Assembly (NCBI GenBank): GCA_019635775.1
Contig: JAHBYU010000001.1
Location: 248,001-312,000, forward strand
Origin: Rhizobiaceae bacterium
GTDB lineage: Bacteria > Pseudomonadota > Alphaproteobacteria > Rhizobiales > Rhizobiaceae
DNA length: 64,000 bases
Direction: 5' to 3'
A program made the position numbers and the translations under genes. Positions 30,072 through 39,787 of the stretch are shown here, piece after piece. Each line of letters starts with the position of its first letter. Within the stretch, counting starts at the first letter, position 1. The notes under the pieces are model-generated. The model was not told the DNA's origin, did not search any database, and saw only the letters and a list, made by a program, of their open reading frames with translations.

Positions 30072-31727
30072 ATGACGTTCTACAAGAGTAACGGAAATCG
30101 CGTTCCGGATCACATCCGTCACATGGCCGAAAGCGCCAGGACGGGTGGGGTTGACCGGCGCGAATTCCTGGCAATGGCTAGCGTGTTTGGTGCCTCGACG
30201 GCGATGGCTTACGGCATGCTTGGCATAGCCGCGCCGACGCCCGCCATGGCGCAGGAGACCCCGAAGGTCGGCGGTGTTCTGAAGGTTGCGATGTGGGTGA
30301 AGGATCCCAAGGATCCGCGCACCGCTGACTGGTCCGAAATCGCCAATGCAGAGCGCCAGGCGCTCGAGCCGCTGGTGAAATACACACGGGATTACACCTT
30401 CGAGCCCTACCTTCTTGAGGGCTGGGAAGTGAATGACGATGCTACCGAGTACATGCTCAAGGTCCGTCCGGGCGTCACGTGGAACAACGGCGACACCTTC
30501 ACTGCCGACGACGTGATCTTCAATTTCACGCGCTGGGCCGACAAGAGCGCGGAAGGCAATTCCATGCCCGGTCGTCTCGGCACCATCGTCGACGAAGCAA
30601 CGGGCAAGATTCGCGACGGCGCCGTGACGAAGGTCGATGACAACACCGTCAAGATTTCCCTGACAAAGCCCGACATCGCGCTAATCCCGAGCCTCTGCGA
30701 CTACCCGGCGCTTGTCGTGCACCGTACCTTTGACGAAACCGGCGCGAACTTCGTCCAGAACCCGATCGGAACTGGACCTTTCGAGTTGGTCTCCTACGAC
30801 GTCGGCCAGAAGGTGGTGTACAAGCGCCGCGAGGACGGCAAGTGGTGGAACGGCGAGATCTATCTCGACGGCGTCGAGTTCATCGACTACGGCACGGACC
30901 CGTCGGCGATGGTCTCCGCGTTCGAGGCCGGTGAAGTGCACACCAACCACGAAACGTCGGCAGACTATGTGACGATCCTCGAGGGCGTTGGTGCCGTCAC
31001 TTCCGAAGCGGTTACCGCATCGACCATCGTTGCGCGTACCAACGTCAACAACAAGCCATATGAAGACCAGAAGGTGCGCAACGCGCTCCAGCTTGCCGTC
31101 GACAACGCCGTCGTCTTGCAGCTGGGCTATGGCAATGCCGGTGAGGCCGCGGAAAACCATCACGTCGCTCCGATCCATCCCGAGTATGTCGCACTTCCGA
31201 AGATCGCTCGTGATCCGGAGAAGGCGAAGGCACTCATGGCCGAGGCAGGTCAGGCCGATTTCGAGCATGAGCTGATCACCGTGGACGAGGACTGGCACAA
31301 GAATACAGGCGACGCCATCGCCGCACAGCTTCGTGAGGCCGGCATCAAGGTGAAGCGTACCGTGCTTCCGGGCTCGACGTTCTGGAACGACTGGACGAAG
31401 TATCCTTATTCGATGACCAACTGGAACATGCGCCCGCTGGGCATCCAGGTGGTGGCCATTGCCTATCGCACTGGCGAGGCATGGAACGAGGCGGGTTACT
31501 CGAATCCCGACCTCGATGCCAAGATCGGCGAGGCTCTCGCCATCGCAGACGCCGAGAAGCGCAAGGTCGTGATGAAGGATATCGAGGAGATGATCCAGAG
31601 TTCCGGCATCATCATCCAGCCTTACTGGCGCAAACTCTACAACCACTCCATGCCAGTGGTGAAGAACCACGGCATGCACCCCACCTTCGAGCATGATTTC
31701 GGCAAGGTGTGGCTCGGCGAAGCTTGA
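30072..31727 (+). CDS. Family 5 ABC importer substrate-binding protein (Tat-exported)
   Basis: Periplasmic receptor of 551 aa in the peptide/nickel/opine group (SBP_bac_5). The N-terminus has a twin-arginine signal, [10 protein letters not shown], with Arg pair at 29-30, a hydrophobic stretch and cleavage near TPAMA-QE (about 60). Family blocks include [22 protein letters not shown] and FNFTRWAD. Start supported by GGGAG six bases before the ATG. It is followed by two permeases and a fused double ATPase, so the set is a complete importer. The substrate cannot be read from sequence: peptides, opines, or other solutes are all possible. Tat export suggests folding before export. Confidence 0.92.
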   Translation: MTFYKSNGNRVPDHIRHMAESARTGGVDRREFLAMASVFGASTAMAYGMLGIAAPTPAMAQETPKVGGVLKVAMWVKDPKDPRTADWSEIANAERQALEPLVKYTRDYTFEPYLLEGWEVNDDATEYMLKVRPGVTWNNGDTFTADDVIFNFTRWADKSAEGNSMPGRLGTIVDEATGKIRDGAVTKVDDNTVKISLTKPDIALIPSLCDYPALVVHRTFDETGANFVQNPIGTGPFELVSYDVGQKVVYKRREDGKWWNGEIYLDGVEFIDYGTDPSAMVSAFEAGEVHTNHETSADYVTILEGVGAVTSEAVTASTIVARTNVNNKPYEDQKVRNALQLAVDNAVVLQLGYGNAGEAAENHHVAPIHPEYVALPKIARDPEKAKALMAEAGQADFEHELITVDEDWHKNTGDAIAAQLREAGIKVKRTVLPGSTFWNDWTKYPYSMTNWNMRPLGIQVVAIAYRTGEAWNEAGYSNPDLDAKIGEALAIADAEKRKVVMKDIEEMIQSSGIIIQPYWRKLYNHSMPVVKNHGMHPTFEHDFGKVWLGEA

Positions 31728-31739
31728 TCGCCTTTCTTG

Positions 31740-31765
31740 CGGGAGAGGGTCTTGCCCCTCTCCCG
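31740..31765 (+). other. Strong hairpin between binding-protein and permease genes
   Basis: CGGGAGAGGG at 31740-31749 pairs perfectly with CCCTCTCCCG at 31756-31765 around a six-base loop. An ATTAAAAT stretch, not a clean T run, follows. It begins 12 bases after the stop of the binding-protein gene. It probably protects that message or partly terminates transcription so that the receptor is made in excess of the permeases. Confidence 0.65.
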
Positions 31766-31820
31766 ATTAAAATGAAAACTGGGCACTTCTAACCCCAACC
31801 CGTCCAGGCAGGGGGCGAGC

Positions 31821-32858
31821 ATGCTTGCATTCATTTTGCGGCGACTTGGCACGATGGTCCTGACCATGCTGTGCCTGACCATCGTGGTTTTCTACATGGT
31901 CAATCTGGAGCCGAACCTGAGAAAGTTGTCGATCAGCCAGCTCGACATGCGCTCGTCCGACGAGCACATCGAGCAATGGCTGGTCAAGAACGGTTTCCGC
32001 GAAAATTTCTTCGTGCGCTACGGCCAATGGCTCGGCGTCGTGAAGCGGGTTCCGAACATAAATCCCGAGACCGGTGAGGCGGAGATGCGCTTCAAGGCGT
32101 GTCCGCAGCCCAACGAGCCATATTTCGGCGGCGTGCTCCAGGGGCAGTTCGGTTGCTCGACAAAGTTCAAGGTGCCGGTCGAGGAAAAGCTGTGGCCGGC
32201 GCTGGGCGCGACAGGCATACTGATGTTCTGGGTGATGGTGACGATGGTACCCATCGCCTTGCTGATCGGCATACTTGCGGGCATGCGGGAAGGCTCGCGC
32301 ACGGACCGGACGCTGTCGGTCGCCTCGATCACAACGACGGCCACGCCTGAATATGTCTCCGGTGTCATCTTCACCGTCGTCTTTGCATCCTGGCTTGGCT
32401 GGCTTAACGGCTCGGCCGCGTCGGCGACCAGCCAGGGCGTCAACTTCTACAATTTCACGCTGCCGGTAATGACGATGGCGATCTACGCCACCGGTTACAT
32501 CGCCCGCATGACGCGTGCCTCCATGGTCGAGGTGATGACGCAGCAGTATATCCGCACGGCGCGCCTCAAGGGGTTGAGCTTCTCGTCCGTGGTGGTCAAG
32601 CACGCGCTCAGGAATGCGCTCATCGCGCCTTTCACCGTCATCATGCTGCAGTTCCCGTGGCTGCTGACCGGCGTCGTGATCGTCGAGACGATGTTCCGCT
32701 ACCAGGGCTTCGGCTTCACGCTGGTCGAGGCTGCCGGAAACAACGACATCGACCTGCTTCTTGGCTGTTCGCTCGTGTCCGTCTTCGTCGTTCTTTTCAC
32801 GCAGCTGATTTCAGACATCGGCTACGCCTATCTCAACCCGCGCATTCGCGTCCAATAG
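31821..32858 (+). CDS. ABC importer permease, DppB/OppB type
   Basis: Inner-membrane permease, 345 aa. An N-terminal membrane segment (MLAFILRRLGTMVLTM...) is followed by an unusually long non-membrane stretch (about 35-125) and then five segments of the MetI fold. The ATPase-coupling EAA loop is around ARLKGLSFSSVVVKHALRNA (about 236-255). It forms the channel with the next gene, 12 bases downstream, and serves the binding protein at 30072. Confidence 0.92.
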   Translation: MLAFILRRLGTMVLTMLCLTIVVFYMVNLEPNLRKLSISQLDMRSSDEHIEQWLVKNGFRENFFVRYGQWLGVVKRVPNINPETGEAEMRFKACPQPNEPYFGGVLQGQFGCSTKFKVPVEEKLWPALGATGILMFWVMVTMVPIALLIGILAGMREGSRTDRTLSVASITTTATPEYVSGVIFTVVFASWLGWLNGSAASATSQGVNFYNFTLPVMTMAIYATGYIARMTRASMVEVMTQQYIRTARLKGLSFSSVVVKHALRNALIAPFTVIMLQFPWLLTGVVIVETMFRYQGFGFTLVEAAGNNDIDLLLGCSLVSVFVVLFTQLISDIGYAYLNPRIRVQ

Positions 32859-32870
32859 GAGCCGCCGCGC

Positions 32871-34070
32871 ATGCAACTCGAATTCATCAGCGGTTTCCAG
32901 ATACTGCTCCATGTGGTCGCCCGTTTCTGGCCGGTGTGGCTCGGCCTGATCATCGTCGTCGGCCTCAGCCTGCGCTACCGCAAGCGTCTCGGCCTCTATG
33001 GCGACCTGTTCAGTTCCGGCGTGGGCATAGCCGGCGTTGTGATCTGCCTCTTCTGGCTTTTCACCGCGATCTTCTCCAGCATCATCGCGCCATTTGATCC
33101 GCTAGCCCAGGTCGCGGTGATGAAGGACGCGCTTCCCGGAGCGGTCGTACCGGATGATGCGGGCATCTATCTCTTCGGCGGGGACAAGCTGGCGCGCGAT
33201 GTGTTCAGCCGCATGGTCTATGGCAGCCGCATTGTCATGATCATCGCGCCTTTCGCTACGCTCTTTGCGTTGATGGTTGGAATCACGCTTGGCCTTCCGG
33301 CGGGCTATTACGGCGGGCGTATCGACAGCTTCCTGTCGTTCCTTGCCAATCTCGTTCTGGCCTTCCCGGTGATCCTGCTTTTCTACCTGCTGGTCACGCC
33401 GGAGATCCGCGAACTGTCCTTCGACAGCTGGTTCAGTCGACTGACCGGCATAGGCGTCTCGATACCGAGGTCGCTTGCCGCTGTCTTCTTCATCTTTCCC
33501 GTGGTGTTCTTCGTCACGCTTTTCTACACCCGGTTCAAGAACCGGCCCGAGCGGCTGTACGTGTTGTTGCCGATCACCCTGCTTCTCGGAGGATGGGTTT
33601 ATCTCGGGCTGGTGTTCAACGCGGATCCCTTCGGTGTCATCCGCATCGATCCAAACGAACTGAACATCTTCGTCGCGGTCGTGTTCGCCTCGTCGCCCGG
33701 CGTGTTCCGCATCGTTCGCGGCCTCGTCATGGATATCAAGACGCGCGACTATGTGGCTGCTGCGCAAACGCGCGGCGAGTCACCCTGGTACATCATGCTG
33801 TGGGAGGTGCTGCCCAACGCGCGTGGCCCGCTGATCGTCGATGCCTGCCTCAGGATCGGCTACACGACGATCCTGCTCGGCACGCTCGGCTATTTCGGCT
33901 TGGGCCTCGCTCCGGAGAGCCCGGATTGGGGAACGGCCATCAAGGACTCAAGCAGGCTTCTGCGCTCCTTCATTCACCCAGCGCTGCCGCCTGTCGTGGC
34001 GTTGATGAGTTTCGTGCTCGGGCTCAACCTGCTTGCCGACGCGTTGCGCGAGCAGTCACTGAAAGATTGA
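32871..34070 (+). CDS. ABC importer permease, DppC/OppC type (long form)
   Basis: Second permease, 399 aa, about 100 longer than typical DppC. The N-terminus has a first hydrophobic segment (about 8-28) before the usual DppC segment at about 45-65. Extra membrane or loop sequence lies around residues 195-250 (FPVVFFVTLFYTRFKNR and a following hydrophobic stretch), inserted before the EAA loop (YVAAAQTRGESPWYIMLWEV). The C-terminal LLADALREQS is standard. RBS-like GGAG lies at 32858-32861. The insert is intact coding sequence, not a frameshift. Confidence 0.9.
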   Translation: MQLEFISGFQILLHVVARFWPVWLGLIIVVGLSLRYRKRLGLYGDLFSSGVGIAGVVICLFWLFTAIFSSIIAPFDPLAQVAVMKDALPGAVVPDDAGIYLFGGDKLARDVFSRMVYGSRIVMIIAPFATLFALMVGITLGLPAGYYGGRIDSFLSFLANLVLAFPVILLFYLLVTPEIRELSFDSWFSRLTGIGVSIPRSLAAVFFIFPVVFFVTLFYTRFKNRPERLYVLLPITLLLGGWVYLGLVFNADPFGVIRIDPNELNIFVAVVFASSPGVFRIVRGLVMDIKTRDYVAAAQTRGESPWYIMLWEVLPNARGPLIVDACLRIGYTTILLGTLGYFGLGLAPESPDWGTAIKDSSRLLRSFIHPALPPVVALMSFVLGLNLLADALREQSLKD

Positions 34071-34081
34071 CGCGGATGGTC

Positions 34082-34106
34082 CCGGAAAGTGGTCGCCGGT
34101 TTCCGG
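34082..34106. repeat. Short inverted repeat in the permease-ATPase spacer
   Basis: CCGGAAA at 34082-34088 and TTTCCGG at 34100-34106 flank 11 bases within the 62-base spacer. The sequence style resembles dispersed intergenic palindromes common in rhizobia. Only one copy was noticed here, so its repeat status is an inference. Confidence 0.35.
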
Positions 34107-34132
34107 CACAGGCCATGCGATAAGGAGATCGG

Positions 34133-36550
34133 ATGATGAACGAAGCGGTCAAAGCCACGAACATCGACAAAGCGGAACCGATCATCGACATCGAACACCT
34201 GTCCATCTCGTTCTTCACCAAGAAGGGCGAGATTCCGGCCGTCATGGATTTCTCCTGCCAGGTCATGCCAGGAGAGGCGATGGGCATCGTCGGCGAATCC
34301 GGCTGCGGCAAGTCGACGGTGTCGCTTGGCATCATGCGCGACCTGTCCAATGTCGGAAAGATCGTCGGCGGACGCATCCGCTTCAAGGGCAAGGACATGG
34401 GCGACATGTCCGACGAGGAACTGCGCGCCATCCGTGGCAATGAGATCGCCATGATCTACCAGGAGCCAATGGCCTCATTGAATCCTGCCATGAAGGTCGG
34501 GCAGCAGCTCATGGAGGTGCCGCTTCTGCACGACAAGGTGTCCAAGGAAGAGGCCTACAATCGGGCGCTGGAGATGGTGCGTGCTGTGCGCCTTCCCGAC
34601 CCTGAGCGCATGATGCGCTCCTATCCGCACCAGCTTTCGGGCGGACAGCAACAGCGCATCGTCATCGCGATGGCGCTGCTGTCGAAGCCGGCGCTGCTGC
34701 TGCTGGACGAACCGACGACGGCGCTGGACGTGACGGTGGAAGCCGGCATCGTCGAACTCGTGAAGGGGCTCGGCAAGGAATTCGGCACGTCGATGATCTT
34801 CGTGTCGCACAATCTCGGACTCATCCTGGAAACCTGCGACAAGATCACGGTGATGTATTCGGGTGAGGCGGTCGAGACCGGCAACATCGAGGACGTCTTC
34901 GACCGGATGCGCCATCCTTACACGCAAGGCCTTTTCCGCTCGATCCCGCTTCCTGGCGCCGACAAGAACTCAAGGCCCCTGATTGCGATTCCCGGCCAGC
35001 TGCCGTTGCCACATGAACGGCCAAAGGGCTGCAATTTCGGGCCGCGCTGCCTTCATTTCGTGGATGGCGTCTGCAACGCGGATGAAATCCCCATGATCGC
35101 GGTGGAGGGGCACGAGAACCATTTCTCGCGCTGCGTGCGCTTCAACGAGATCGACTGGACGAAGGTGCCCGAGGACGCCAAGGAAAAGAAGGAGCCCGTC
35201 AAGCCGGGTGCGCCCGTCCTCAAGATCGATGACCTCAGGAAGTACTACAAGGTTGCAGCCAACGAGATTTTCGGCGGCGGCGAAGCTCGCACGGTCAAGG
35301 CCAACGAGACGATCAGCTTCATGGCGCGCGAAAGCGAGACGGTTGCGATCGTCGGCGAGTCCGGTTGCGGCAAGTCGACGCTCGCGAAGGTGCTGCTTGG
35401 CCTTGAGACCGCCTCGTCGGGAACGGTGACGCTCGACAACAAGGATATCCAGTCGACCGCGATCGAGAATCGCGACGTGGGAACGATCTCGTCCATCCAG
35501 ATGGTCTTCCAGAATCCGTTCGACACGCTCAATCCCAGCCATTCGGTGGGGTCGCAGATCATCCGTACGCTGGAGAAATTCGGCTATGGCAAGACCGCCG
35601 CCGAACGGCACCAGCGCATGCTTGAACTTCTCGACCTCGTGAAGTTGCCAAGAGCCTTCGCCACCCGTATGCCGCGCCAGCTATCGGGCGGGCAGAAGCA
35701 GCGAATCGGGGTGGCGCGCGCCTTTGCAGGTACCGCCAAGGTCGTCGTTGCCGACGAACCCGTGTCCGCGCTCGACGTGTCGGTTCAGGCCGCCGTGACC
35801 GAGCTGCTGATGGACATCCAGCGCAAGAACAAGACAACGATGCTCTTCATCAGCCACGACCTTTCGGTTGTGCGCTACATCGCCGATCGCGTCGTCGTCA
35901 TGTATCTCGGCTATATCGTGGAGCAGGGCACGACCGACCAGATTTTCTCGCCGCCATACCATCCCTATACGGAGGCGCTTCTGTCGGCGATTCCGATTGC
36001 GGACACGTCGGTGGTCAAGAAGCACATCGTCCTGGAAGGCGACATTCCTTCTGCGATGAATCCGCCGAGCGGCTGCCCGTTCCAGACGCGTTGCGGCTAC
36101 AAGCATCTCGTTGCCGATGGCCTTTGCGAAAAGCAGGTTCCCCCCGCGAAAGAACTGGGCAACGGTCACAGGAGCCTTTGCTGGCTTTCCGACGAGGTGC
36201 TGGCGAAAATGGAACCGGTGATCAGGTTCGACGTCGACCACGCGGCCCATGAGGGCATCCCGGAAGATGCGCCGCACGGTTCAGGACCCGGTTTTGTCGG
36301 TGACGCGCCGCAACGCCCGCACGGCAAGACATCGACGGAAGGAGCAGGCGAATTGGGCGCACACGCCGAGGAAGATGAGGCGGCAGCCCACGCCCGCCGG
36401 CACGAACGCGGTGACGAAACCTCGGAGCCGCATGCGGCCGATAACCATTCCAGGGTCGCGCCGTTCTCGCCGCGCACCGTAGGCGAGGGACGTCAAAGCG
36501 AGGACGAAGACGTTCCGTCAGCGTTTGATGGCGATGACAAGAGGAAATAG
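34133..36550 (+). CDS. Fused double ATP-binding subunit of the peptide-type ABC importer (DppD-DppF like)
   Basis: One 805-aa polypeptide contains both ATPases of the importer. Domain 1: Walker A GESGCGKS at 54-61 and signature LSGGQQQR near 168, then the oligopeptide-type C-terminal Cys cluster (CNFGPRCLHF...CNADEIP) near 300-320. Domain 2: Walker A GESGCGKS near 408 and signature LSGGQKQR near 518, with its own Cys cluster (CPFQTRCGYKH). From about residue 700 a ~105-aa hydrophilic tail follows, with nine histidines between roughly 703 and 782, many acidic residues and no membrane segment. The fusion is common in this transporter group. The tail is not part of the ATPase fold and looks disordered. 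Confidence 0.92.
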   Translation: MMNEAVKATNIDKAEPIIDIEHLSISFFTKKGEIPAVMDFSCQVMPGEAMGIVGESGCGKSTVSLGIMRDLSNVGKIVGGRIRFKGKDMGDMSDEELRAIRGNEIAMIYQEPMASLNPAMKVGQQLMEVPLLHDKVSKEEAYNRALEMVRAVRLPDPERMMRSYPHQLSGGQQQRIVIAMALLSKPALLLLDEPTTALDVTVEAGIVELVKGLGKEFGTSMIFVSHNLGLILETCDKITVMYSGEAVETGNIEDVFDRMRHPYTQGLFRSIPLPGADKNSRPLIAIPGQLPLPHERPKGCNFGPRCLHFVDGVCNADEIPMIAVEGHENHFSRCVRFNEIDWTKVPEDAKEKKEPVKPGAPVLKIDDLRKYYKVAANEIFGGGEARTVKANETISFMARESETVAIVGESGCGKSTLAKVLLGLETASSGTVTLDNKDIQSTAIENRDVGTISSIQMVFQNPFDTLNPSHSVGSQIIRTLEKFGYGKTAAERHQRMLELLDLVKLPRAFATRMPRQLSGGQKQRIGVARAFAGTAKVVVADEPVSALDVSVQAAVTELLMDIQRKNKTTMLFISHDLSVVRYIADRVVVMYLGYIVEQGTTDQIFSPPYHPYTEALLSAIPIADTSVVKKHIVLEGDIPSAMNPPSGCPFQTRCGYKHLVADGLCEKQVPPAKELGNGHRSLCWLSDEVLAKMEPVIRFDVDHAAHEGIPEDAPHGSGPGFVGDAPQRPHGKTSTEGAGELGAHAEEDEAAAHARRHERGDETSEPHAADNHSRVAPFSPRTVGEGRQSEDEDVPSAFDGDDKRK

Positions 36551-36562
36551 GTTTTCTCGCTT

Positions 36563-36583
36563 CCCCGCTTAATGAATGCGGGG
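36563..36583. terminator. Weak hairpin between convergent genes
   Basis: CCCCGC at 36563-36568 pairs with GCGGGG at 36578-36583 around a 9-base loop. No T tract on either strand, so an intrinsic terminator is only possible. Confidence 0.3.
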
Positions 36584-36600
36584 CGTCACGGTCCGCACCG

Positions 36601-37197
36601 TCAATTGCATTCCTGCAGTTGCTGGGCATAGTCGTTGGCCATCTTCTCCGTGTCGCGCGCGTAGCGCTGCAATCCCGGCTTCTCCTGCCAGTCGCCACGC
36701 CGATAGCCCGTCCAGCCGAAATAGTAGGCCAGGTAAAGATTGTAGGCATCGGTCTTCGCGACGCCGAACTGATCAGATGTCTTGGCGTGGTACCAGCCAA
36801 CAAAATCGATAGCGTCCGAGAAGTTGTTGCGCTTGGCCAACCGGTTGCCGGTTTCCTTCTGGTATTGCGACCATGTGCCGTCCAGCGCCTGCGAGTAGCC
36901 ATAGGCGGAGGAAACGCGTTTCCACGGAATGAATCCAAGGACCATCGTTCTTGGCGGTTTGGCGTTGTGCTGGAAGCCGGATTCCTTGCGCAGCGTCGCC
37001 ATCATCACGGGGACGGGAACGCCGTATTTGCGCTCCGCCTTGTTGGCTTCCGAGCGCCAGTTCTCGAACCACCCGTTCTTCTGGTCGAAGACGCGGCAGA
37101 CGTCGTTGATATGACGAGGCGGCGACGCGCAAGCGGACAGCAGCGCGAAGACCAGCGTGAACATCGAGACAATGATACTCAAACGCGAACGACCCAT
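36601..37197 (-). CDS. SLT-fold lytic transglycosylase-like lipoprotein
   Basis: A 198-aa outer-membrane-type lipoprotein: signal peptide with lipobox LLSAC, Cys23 lipidated. The transglycosylase SLT fold has its candidate catalytic Glu72 in TLRKESGFQ, followed by AYGYSQALDGTWSQYQ (about 107-122) and DAIDFVGWYHAK (about 137-148), matching the ES / GxxQ / NI-like pattern of soluble lytic transglycosylases. It would cleave peptidoglycan strands with 1,6-anhydro product formation. It is a single gene, convergent with the ABC ATPase and divergent from the DoxX gene. The 290 bases upstream contain no other gene that I can support. Confidence 0.85.
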   Translation of the reverse strand: MGRSRLSIIVSMFTLVFALLSACASPPRHINDVCRVFDQKNGWFENWRSEANKAERKYGVPVPVMMATLRKESGFQHNAKPPRTMVLGFIPWKRVSSAYGYSQALDGTWSQYQKETGNRLAKRNNFSDAIDFVGWYHAKTSDQFGVAKTDAYNLYLAYYFGWTGYRRGDWQEKPGLQRYARDTEKMANDYAQQLQECN

Positions 37198-37487
37198 TAA
37201 CCCTAGATAGGCCTAAAACCTGAAAGGTTTCTTGCACCATCTGTTAATTGTGCCGCGCGGCCCTATTACGGGTTTGCGTCAAAAATGGGAAGCCCAAGCC
37301 GGCAGGTAAGTTAACGGCACTGTCGATATTGCGACCATCGCTGTCGCCTGCTTGATATTTCATGCTCCTGCGCGGCTGTCTCGCAGCTGCCAGTCCCCAG
37401 AAATCAGTGGGTTGCGGCCGCTACCAAGCTTTCGTTTGGCCTGCGTAGCGGCTACCGGTCTCTGATAACCGGCATGAAGGCGAGAGA

Positions 37488-37859
37488 ATGATGACGGCCG
37501 TAGTTTTGATGACGATCGGACGCCTCGTGTTCGGTGCGTTCTTTGCAATAGCGGGCGTTCGCAATCTCGTCGCGTTCGGGGATCGTCGCAAACTGAGCAC
37601 GAATTACGGCTGGAAGCTCCCTGCATCGATCATGGCGGCCGGTTTCGTTGTGCAGCTTGCGGGCGGCCTTGCCCTGATGGCCGGCGTATGGGTCATGCCT
37701 GCGGCCGTCCTGCTGATCGGCTTTCTGATCATTGCGACGTCGCTCTATCACAATCCGTTCCTGTTCAGGGGCAAGGAGCGCGATCCGCATCTCTATCTGA
37801 CGCTCGTCAACATCACGCTCGCCGCAGGCTTGCTGATGGTCATGGCGAACGCGGCATGA
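37488..37859 (+). CDS. DoxX-family membrane protein
   Basis: Small inner-membrane protein, 123 aa, four membrane segments (about 5-24, 46-66, 70-88, 101-120). The sequence GRLVFGAFFAIAGVRNL and the layout fit the DoxX/DoxX-like family, whose members are mostly uncharacterised and sometimes redox- or thiol-linked. AAGG lies seven bases before the first of two consecutive ATGs. It stands alone, 142 bases before the antiporter gene. Function not assigned. Confidence 0.8.
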   Translation: MMTAVVLMTIGRLVFGAFFAIAGVRNLVAFGDRRKLSTNYGWKLPASIMAAGFVVQLAGGLALMAGVWVMPAAVLLIGFLIIATSLYHNPFLFRGKERDPHLYLTLVNITLAAGLLMVMANAA

Positions 37860-38001
37860 GGTTCTTCAGGCTCGTCCCGCAAGCGGCGGGGTCATCGGGA
37901 TTCCCCGAACCTGTCGCTGAATGCCTTGGGTAGCGGCGAAAATCGTTTGACTATGTCGGTCTGCGCCGACAGAACGGAAGGCGACATCCCAGGGTCGAAC
38001 A

Positions 38002-39780
38002 TTGCCGCATGATGTAAATCTAATCGCGACGATTGCCGTTGGCTTCGTGCTGGCGTCGGTATTCGGCTATCTGGCCGACCGCCTGCGTCTGCCTGCCTTG
38101 GTAGGCTATCTCGTCGCGGGCATCTTCATGGGCCCGGTTACGCCCGGCTACGTCGCCGATCCCGGCATGGCCAGCCAGCTCGCGGAAATCGGCGTCATTC
38201 TCCTGATGTTCGGCGTCGGCCTGCATTTCTCTGCCAAGGATTTGCTTGCGGTCAGGAATGTGGCGATCGTCGGTGCGGTCGGGCAAATCCTGCTGGCCAC
38301 CCTCATGGGCATGGCGCTTACGCATTTCTGGGGCTGGAGCATCGGTCACGGCATCGTGTTCGGGCTCTGCATTTCGGTCGCCAGTACCGTCGTGCTCCTG
38401 AAGGCACTGGAGGAACGAAACCTCGTTCAGACGATAACGGGACGCGTCGCCATCGGATGGCTGATCGTCGAGGATCTGGCGATGGTGCTGGCGCTGGTCC
38501 TGCTGCCCGCCTTTGCCACGACAATGGGCGGTCATGCTGACGGCGGACATGGCGCGGCCCCGGACGGCTCCGTATGGCTTGTCCTGCTGCTTACCTTGGC
38601 GAAGGTTGGCGGTTTCGTGCTGGTTGCCGCATTGATCGGTCCGCGCGTTGTACCGTGGATCCTTATCAAGGTCGCGCGCACCGGTTCGCGCGAGCTGTTC
38701 ACGCTCTCCGTCTTGGCGCTGGCGCTTGGCATTGCCTTCGGTTCCGCGGCAGCATTCGGCGTTTCCTTCGCGCTGGGCGCTTTCTTTGCCGGCGTCATCA
38801 TGGGCGAGTCGCCGCTCAGCCATCGCGCCTCGACGAACTCGCTGCCACTCCAGGACGCATTCTCGGTCCTGTTCTTCGTGTCAATCGGCATGCTGTTTGA
38901 TCCGACCGTTATCGTGCAAAGTCCTCTCGAAGTGCTGGCGGTGGTCTTTCTTATCGTCGTGGGGAAGCCCATTGCGGCTCTTCTTCTCGTCATTCTGCTG
39001 CGCTACCCGCTCAGGCTGGGTGTCGGCGTGGCGGCCAGCCTGGCGCAGATCGGGGAGTTTTCCTTCATTCTCGCTGCGCTTGGCACCAACTACGGCCTTA
39101 TGACCAACGAGGGCCAAAGCCTCATCCTGGCGGCGGCGATCCTCTCCATAACCCTCAATCCGCTTGCCTTCTCGGCTGCGGACCGGATCGGAGCTTGGGC
39201 CGAACGACGCTTTCCGGTCTGGACCCGGAGTTTCGGCACGCGGCGTGAACGCGTGCTCGCGGTAGAACTCGAACGCATCCGCGGCCAGGCAGAAGCGCGC
39301 GAACACGAGCAGGCGCGAAAGATCACCGAGTTTGTCGAGACATTTCCGCTCTTCAAGGCCATCAACGCGGACGATCAGGAGGAACTTCTTCTGCTTTTCG
39401 TACCCAGGGCGGCTTCGCCCGGTGACCGTGTCGTGCGAAGGGGCGAAAAAGGCGACGCCATGTATTTCGTCGTATCGGGGACGGTCGAGGTGGACGTCAA
39501 CGGCACGGCACTTCAGTTGAAAGCCGGCTCATTCTTCGGAGAGATGGCGCTGTTGACCGGCGCGCCTCGCACTGCCGACGTGACCGCTGTCGACTACTGC
39601 AACTTCCTCGTCCTCTCGCAGCGCGATTTCCGGCAGTTTACCGCGCGCCACCCTGCTGTGCGCGCGGCGGTCCAGGCGATGGCGGAGGAACGCCTGGCCA
39701 TGAACAGGGCGGCCGAAACGGTATCGGACCATCACACCGAGGACAGGGTGGATCGCGGCGCCTCGGCCGTGGATCACTGA
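38002..39780 (+). CDS. CPA2 monovalent cation:proton antiporter (KefB/YbaL-like) with C-terminal cyclic-nucleotide-binding domain
   Basis: Inner-membrane antiporter, 592 aa. Residues about 1-390 form the 12-13-segment Na/H-exchanger fold, with GVGLHFSAKDLLAVRNVA and GEFSFILAALG as landmarks. Instead of the usual Rossmann TrkA-N domain, the C-terminus (about 440-565) is a cNMP-binding-type beta barrel whose phosphate-binding cassette reads FGEMALLTGAPRTADV near 511-526, including the conserved Glu and Arg. The start is a TTG at 38002, giving MPHDVNLIATI, the common N-terminus of this group. Predicted K+ or Na+/H+ exchange gated by a cyclic nucleotide or another small ligand. Convergent with the TetR gene, 7 bases apart. 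Confidence 0.9.
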   Translation: MPHDVNLIATIAVGFVLASVFGYLADRLRLPALVGYLVAGIFMGPVTPGYVADPGMASQLAEIGVILLMFGVGLHFSAKDLLAVRNVAIVGAVGQILLATLMGMALTHFWGWSIGHGIVFGLCISVASTVVLLKALEERNLVQTITGRVAIGWLIVEDLAMVLALVLLPAFATTMGGHADGGHGAAPDGSVWLVLLLTLAKVGGFVLVAALIGPRVVPWILIKVARTGSRELFTLSVLALALGIAFGSAAAFGVSFALGAFFAGVIMGESPLSHRASTNSLPLQDAFSVLFFVSIGMLFDPTVIVQSPLEVLAVVFLIVVGKPIAALLLVILLRYPLRLGVGVAASLAQIGEFSFILAALGTNYGLMTNEGQSLILAAAILSITLNPLAFSAADRIGAWAERRFPVWTRSFGTRRERVLAVELERIRGQAEAREHEQARKITEFVETFPLFKAINADDQEELLLLFVPRAASPGDRVVRRGEKGDAMYFVVSGTVEVDVNGTALQLKAGSFFGEMALLTGAPRTADVTAVDYCNFLVLSQRDFRQFTARHPAVRAAVQAMAEERLAMNRAAETVSDHHTEDRVDRGASAVDH

Positions 39781-39787
39781 TCTCGCG

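Noticed and set aside
34082-34106. Inverted repeat as evidence of a mobile element
   Set aside because: Only 25 bases, no target duplication, no transposase and no second copy noticed in the window.
30072-36550. The importer as a nickel transporter
   Set aside because: The receptor family includes nickel binders and the ATPase tail is His-rich, but nothing in the receptor sequence shows nickel specificity and no nickel enzyme is near.
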